Assembly (NCBI GenBank): GCA_021815245.1
Contig: JAKAHF010000179.1
Coordinates: 1 to 5,870, forward strand
Source: Actinomycetes bacterium
GTDB lineage: Bacteria; Actinomycetota; Thermoleophilia; RBG-16-64-13
DNA length: 5,870 nucleotides
Direction of reading: 5' to 3'
Below are positions 4,912-5,870 of the stretch, piece after piece (position 1 is the first letter of the stretch; each line of letters begins with the position of its first letter). The notes under the pieces were generated by a model, which saw only the letters and a program-made list of their open reading frames with translations, ran no database searches and was not told the origin of the DNA. Made by a program: the position numbers and the translations under genes.

Positions 4912-5745
4912 TTGGTCAAGTGGATCCAGCTTCTGGTGACGGGCATCACGATGGGCAGCATCTACTCGCTCATCGCTTTGGGCTACGTGACCATCTACCG
5001 TACGTCGCGCATTGTCAACATGGCGCAGGGCGCCTTCGTGATGTTCGGCGGTTTCTTCGCCTATTCGCTCCTATCTGAGGTCGGTCTTCCCTACTGGCTG
5101 TCGGCGATCCTCGCCATCGTCGCCGTGATGGTGCTGTCGGGCCTGATGTATCTGCTGGTACTGAAGCCGCTCGTCAAGGTTTCGCTCGTTTCGATCATCC
5201 TCGCCACCATGGCGCTCAGCATCCTCTTCGAGAGCTTCTCGCTCCTCCGCTGGGGCGGTTACGGCAAGAGCGTGCCGGCGTTCAGCGGCGACAAAGCACT
5301 GTTCGTAGGCAAGGTGGCGGTGTTCCCCCAGAGCCTGTGGGTGATCGGTCTCATGATCGTCGTGCTCATCGGGCTTTGGCTCTTGACCAATCGCACCCGC
5401 ATCGGCAAGCAGATGACGGCGACGGCCAACGACCCCGGCGCAGCCAGCCTGTCGGGCGTCAACACCGGCCGTATGATCATCCTCGCCTTCGCGATCTTCC
5501 GCACGCAGCTATTTGGGCCCGACGACATCGAGAACGTGAAGCAGGTGCAGGCCGGATACAAGCTGCAACCGCTGTCAGCCTTCTTGAAGAAGCCCGCTCC
5601 ACCTGCCGCCCCGGAGGTCAAGTGGCTCAGGATCGACAAGGAATTCGCCGAAAGCGATCCTTTTGTGAACGGCGCTCGAATAGTGCAGCGCTTGGCGGTT
5701 GAAAAGTGCAGCGCTCGGAAGGGGGATAGGGTCCTAGTTTACTAA
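4912..5745 (+). CDS. LivH-type branched-chain amino acid ABC permease, C-terminus replaced (LivH-DUF1254-IS chimeric ORF)
   Basis: The open frame begins at TTG 4912 (277 residues), or possibly TTG 4873 (290). I prefer 4912 because of AGGGGG upstream and because LivH proteins usually begin directly with a sequence like WIQLLVTGITMGSIY. Residues 1-194 are clear LivH: the first-helix signature GITMGSIYSLIALGYVTIYR and NMAQGAFVMFGG (36-47), five visible hydrophobic segments (about 5-27, 39-54, 61-83, 91-110, 141-159), and the cytoplasmic loop RTRIGKQMTATANDPGAASLSGVNTG (split across 161-186) that contacts the ATPase. After FAI (193-195) the LivH sequence stops. About 90 residues, including the last membrane helices of a normal ~290-residue LivH, are absent. 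Residues 197-251 are a DUF1254 fragment and 252-277 read into insertion-sequence DNA. The product is most likely a non-functional permease. No LivM, LivG/F or binding-protein gene remains in view. Confidence 0.8.
   Translation: MVKWIQLLVTGITMGSIYSLIALGYVTIYRTSRIVNMAQGAFVMFGGFFAYSLLSEVGLPYWLSAILAIVAVMVLSGLMYLLVLKPLVKVSLVSIILATMALSILFESFSLLRWGGYGKSVPAFSGDKALFVGKVAVFPQSLWVIGLMIVVLIGLWLLTNRTRIGKQMTATANDPGAASLSGVNTGRMIILAFAIFRTQLFGPDDIENVKQVQAGYKLQPLSAFLKKPAPPAAPEVKWLRIDKEFAESDPFVNGARIVQRLAVEKCSARKGDRVLVY
5497..5663 (+). pseudogene. Internal fragment of a DUF1254-domain protein gene, truncated at both ends
   Basis: In the same frame as LivH the translation switches to RTQLFGPDDIENVKQVQAGYK (split across 197-217), then LQPLSAFLKKPAPPAAP, then IDKEFAESDPF (241-251). 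The pattern RTQ..GPDD...V...QAGYKL.PLSA is the C-terminal part of the DUF1254 domain, found in exported bacterial proteins that usually carry a following DUF1214 domain. There is no N-terminus, signal peptide or DUF1214 part. The similarity stops at DPF, where the insertion-sequence end appears to begin. This identification is from memory of the family, not a search. Confidence 0.7.
5678..5718. repeat. Two 18-bp direct repeats with 23-bp period (IS terminal repeats)
   Basis: GAATAGTGCAGCGCTTGG (5678-5695) and GAAAAGTGCAGCGCTCGG (5701-5718) differ at two positions and share an identical core AGTGCAGCGCT. The 23-bp period places them on nearly the same face of the helix (about two turns). They are probable transposase binding sites at the element end. 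Confidence 0.8.
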
Positions 5746-5770
5746 CGGTTTCTGGTAAGGAAAGACTTCC

Positions 5771-5803
5771 CCCCACTCCTCCTCCGGAGGAGGAGGAGTG
5801 GGG
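5771..5803. terminator. Very strong perfect hairpin, possible terminator or transcription barrier of the IS
   Basis: Left arm CCCCACTCCTCCTCC (5771-5785), loop GGA, right arm GGAGGAGGAGTGGGG (5789-5803): 15 perfect base pairs, mostly G-C. It lies 9 bases beyond the stop codon of the minus-strand gene entering from the right. Neither side has a clean T-run, only a T/C-rich stretch (TCTTTCCTT) on the minus strand, so it is not a canonical intrinsic terminator. It could stop or slow transcription entering the element or protect the upstream transcript. Confidence 0.5.
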
Positions 5804-5812
5804 TCGCAGCGG

Positions 5813-5870
5813 TTATTGCGAAGAGTCTGGTGGTGATGGTTCTTCGCCTTCGGGTTCATCTGCCTCATTT
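5813..5870 (-). CDS. 3' end of an unidentified gene, probably the terminal gene of the insertion sequence
   Basis: The minus strand from the right edge reads 18 codons to a TAA at 5815-5813, giving the tail NEADEPEGEEPSPPDSSQ. Acidic, proline- and serine-rich tails of this kind are common disordered C-termini in high-GC bacteria. The close hairpin after the stop and the adjacent terminal repeats place it inside the insertion sequence, where an IstB-like ATPase or a transposase would be expected. The fragment is too short to identify, and the reading frame is inferred only from composition and context. Confidence 0.4.
   Translation of the reverse strand, partial: NEADEPEGEEPSPPDSSQ

Larger units (their letters stand above)
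5664..5870. mobile_element. End of an IS21-like insertion sequence (partial, continues to the right)
   Basis: The DUF1254 frame is broken at about 5664, where the new sequence begins TGTGAACGGCGCTC, matching the 5'-TG end of IS21-family elements. Just inside lie two near-identical 18-bp direct repeats spaced 23 bp, resembling the multiple terminal repeats of IS21-like ends, with a GGCGGTTGAAAAGTGC stretch reminiscent of these elements. Further in are a strong hairpin and the 3' end of a minus-strand gene, as expected if the terminal gene of the element (istB-like) points toward this end. The other end and the transposase are outside the window, so family and exact boundary are tentative. Confidence 0.55.

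Noticed and set aside
5259..5702. Open frames in other registers (both strands) across the LivH-DUF1254 joint
   Set aside because: They have no family features, while the plus frame carries recognisable LivH and DUF1254 sequence.

Overview
The window is GC-rich double-stranded DNA with densely packed genes, strong GGAGG-type ribosome binding sites and several GTG/TTG starts. Together with the gene content (CocE/NonD hydrolase, small ferredoxin plus AprA/SdhA-like flavoprotein, TetR regulators, Liv-type permease, DUF1254), this best fits an actinobacterial chromosome or large plasmid. That assignment is an inference, because no rRNA or other phylogenetic marker is present.

Positions 1-3339 (minus strand) hold a compact three-gene operon read right to left. 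It encodes an 80-residue two-cluster ferredoxin, a 578-residue FAD-binding oxidoreductase of the fumarate reductase/succinate dehydrogenase/APS reductase alpha class, and a CocE/NonD-type serine hydrolase that runs off the left edge. The first two genes share an ATGA stop/start overlap and the third follows after 15 bases, so they are probably co-transcribed and translationally coupled. Divergent from them is a TetR-family regulator (3464-4096, plus). The gap between them holds a perfect 10-bp inverted repeat lying on the -10 region of a good promoter for the operon, a textbook arrangement for repression by that TetR protein.

Positions 4104-4733 (minus) encode a second TetR regulator, tail to tail with the first and sharing an identical 12-residue block in the ligand domain. 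It is divergent from a LivH-type branched-chain amino acid ABC permease gene. The intergenic region holds two face-to-face promoters and a separate palindromic operator (GTAAAAC-A-GTTTTAC). The two regulators therefore probably control two units of one locus, an uptake system and an enzyme operon for an unknown carboxyl/amide/ester-type compound.

The right end is rearranged. The LivH reading frame stops being LivH near 5495 and continues in frame as a short internal fragment of a DUF1254 protein. Near 5664 that fragment is itself interrupted by what looks like the end of an IS21-like insertion sequence: two 18-bp near-identical direct repeats spaced 23 bp, a very strong hairpin, and the last 18 codons of a minus-strand gene entering from the right. 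The permease is thus broken, and the window records at least two successive rearrangement events (or, for the first junction, possibly an assembly chimera).
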